In this document: positions 13,655 through 14,555 of the stretch, in pieces
How positions within the stretch are numbered: position 1 is the stretch's first letter
Layout of the letters: every line of letters begins with the position of its first letter
Assembly: GCA_016781725.1 (NCBI GenBank)
Contig: JADDPU010000120.1
Coordinates: 1 to 14,555 of the forward strand
Source of the DNA: Rubrobacter sp.
Lineage (GTDB): Bacteria; Actinomycetota; Rubrobacteria; Rubrobacterales; Rubrobacteraceae
DNA: 14,555 nt
Reading direction: 5' to 3'
The notes under the pieces: generated by a model
The model's database searches: none
What the model was told of the DNA's origin: nothing
Seen by the model: only the letters and a program-made list of their open reading frames with translations
Position numbers and translations under genes: made by a program

Positions 13655-14555
13655 TCAAGACTCTTCGCGCGCCAGGCGGCTGTGGGTGCGGCTGTAGGCG
13701 AAGTAGAACACGATCCCTATCGCCATCCAGACGAAGAACCGGACCCAGGTGCCGGCGGTCAGGAAGCCCATGAGGAGGAAGCACGAGACGGCGGCGAGCA
13801 CGGGCACTACGGGGTAGCCCGGCACCTTGAATGCCCGCGGGAGGTCGGGCCGCGTCCGCCGGAGCACGATGACGCCGACGGAGACCAGCACGAAGGCGGC
13901 GAGCGTCCCGATGTTGACCAGCTCCGCGAGCGCCGTCAGCGGGAGCCAGAACGCGAGGATCGCCGCGACGGCGCCGGTGATGATCGTGATCCGGTGCGGG
14001 GTTCGGTAGCGGGGATGGACCCGCGAGAACCATAGCGGGAGCAGGTTATCCCGGCTCATGGCGAAGGCCACCCGGCTCTGGCCGAGTATCAGGATCATCA
14101 CGACCACCGTGAGCCCGATGAGTATCGCGAGCGAGACGATCAGCTGCGCAGCCGGGAAGGGCGTCACCTCGAGGGCCGTGGCCGCCGGGGCTGAGGTGGC
14201 CAGCTGGTTGTAGGGCCTGAGCCCGGTAAAGACTATGGACGCCAGAATGTAGAAGACCGTGCAGATGGCCAGGGAGCCGAGGATCCCAATAGGCAGATCC
14301 CTCTGGGGGTTGCGCGCCTCCTCGGAGGTGGTGGCCACGATGTCGAAGCCGATGTAGGCGAAGAAGACCAGCGCCGCCGCCGTGAAGATGCCGGTGATGC
14401 CGTATATGGTATCTATCCCGAGGAGGCTCGGCAGGACGTACACTTGAAGTGCGTCCGCCCCTGGCTTCGGTGCCGGGATGAAGGGCGTGAGGTTCGCCGC
14501 CTTTATAAAGAATATCCCGAAGCCTATGATGAACACCGTTACGAGGATCTTGATC
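13655..14555 (-). CDS. APC-superfamily amino acid permease, C-terminal part (runs off right edge)
   Basis: The frame is open to the right edge; the GTG at 14536 is internal, since preceding codons (IKILVT) continue the protein. About 299 residues are present and the N-terminal helices are missing. At least seven hydrophobic segments are visible. The segment FFAYIGFDIVATTSEEARNPQRDLP is the hallmark of APC transporters of the cationic amino acid transporter (CAT/YhdG-like) group. SRVAFAMSRDNLLP and HPRYRTPH, the usual cytoplasmic loop signatures, follow. The C-terminus is a short charged tail (HSRLAREES). The protein would carry amino acids across the cytoplasmic membrane by proton or cation symport. 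The precise substrate is unknown. A clear terminator follows its stop. Confidence 0.93.
   Translation of the reverse strand, partial: IKILVTVFIIGFGIFFIKAANLTPFIPAPKPGADALQVYVLPSLLGIDTIYGITGIFTAAALVFFAYIGFDIVATTSEEARNPQRDLPIGILGSLAICTVFYILASIVFTGLRPYNQLATSAPAATALEVTPFPAAQLIVSLAILIGLTVVVMILILGQSRVAFAMSRDNLLPLWFSRVHPRYRTPHRITIITGAVAAILAFWLPLTALAELVNIGTLAAFVLVSVGVIVLRRTRPDLPRAFKVPGYPVVPVLAAVSCFLLMGFLTAGTWVRFFVWMAIGIVFYFAYSRTHSRLAREES

Overview
The window is about 14.6 kb of high-GC bacterial chromosome with very tight gene packing, nearly all of it read from the minus strand. The block uvrC, rapZ, (GST-like gene), yvcK, whiA, gap, pgk, tpiA, secG is the classic actinobacterial core arrangement, and WhiA itself is a Gram-positive/actinobacterial protein. 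GC content, protein style and gene order suggest a deep-branching actinobacterium such as Rubrobacter; that genus-level guess is inference.

Layout from left to right. Bases 1-84 hold the first 28 codons of S-adenosylhomocysteine hydrolase on the minus strand, running off the left edge. Divergent from it is a small three-helix membrane protein on the plus strand (to 541) whose annotated start is problematic. It runs tail-to-tail into a membrane-anchored glycerophosphodiester phosphodiesterase (528-1415, minus). A tRNA-Leu(GAG) with an excellent promoter follows (1493-1580, plus). The roughly 310-base gap after it has no convincing protein gene, but it carries a perfect TATAAT box placed exactly one promoter length before a strong hairpin with a C-rich loop, a good small-RNA candidate.

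From 1895 to 6266 the minus strand reads whiA, gap, pgk, tpiA, secG: a sporulation/division regulator, then three consecutive enzymes of lower glycolysis and a Sec translocon subunit. The gap-pgk junction is unusual: a 193-base spacer with two perfect hairpins framed by imperfect inverted repeats. whiA overlaps the end of yvcK and appears to start at CTG. yvcK is preceded by a -10 box that puts the transcription start on its GTG. A glutathionyl-hydroquinone-reductase-like gene lies between rapZ and yvcK, splitting a pair that is usually adjacent. rapZ has its own candidate promoter, and uvrC again looks leaderless, with a perfect TATAAT seven bases before its ATG.

Right of uvrC is a two-gene unit: an alkaline-phosphatase-superfamily phosphodiesterase overlapped by a six-helix membrane protein (11303-13526). 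Last comes the C-terminal part of an APC-family amino acid permease (13655 to the right edge), closed by a clear intrinsic terminator.

No CRISPR array, insertion sequence, phage gene or obvious new multi-gene system is visible. The points of interest are in expression signals (leaderless and CTG starts, candidate sRNA, structured intergenic regions) and in departures from family norms (UvrC missing a conserved cysteine, the inserted GST-like gene).
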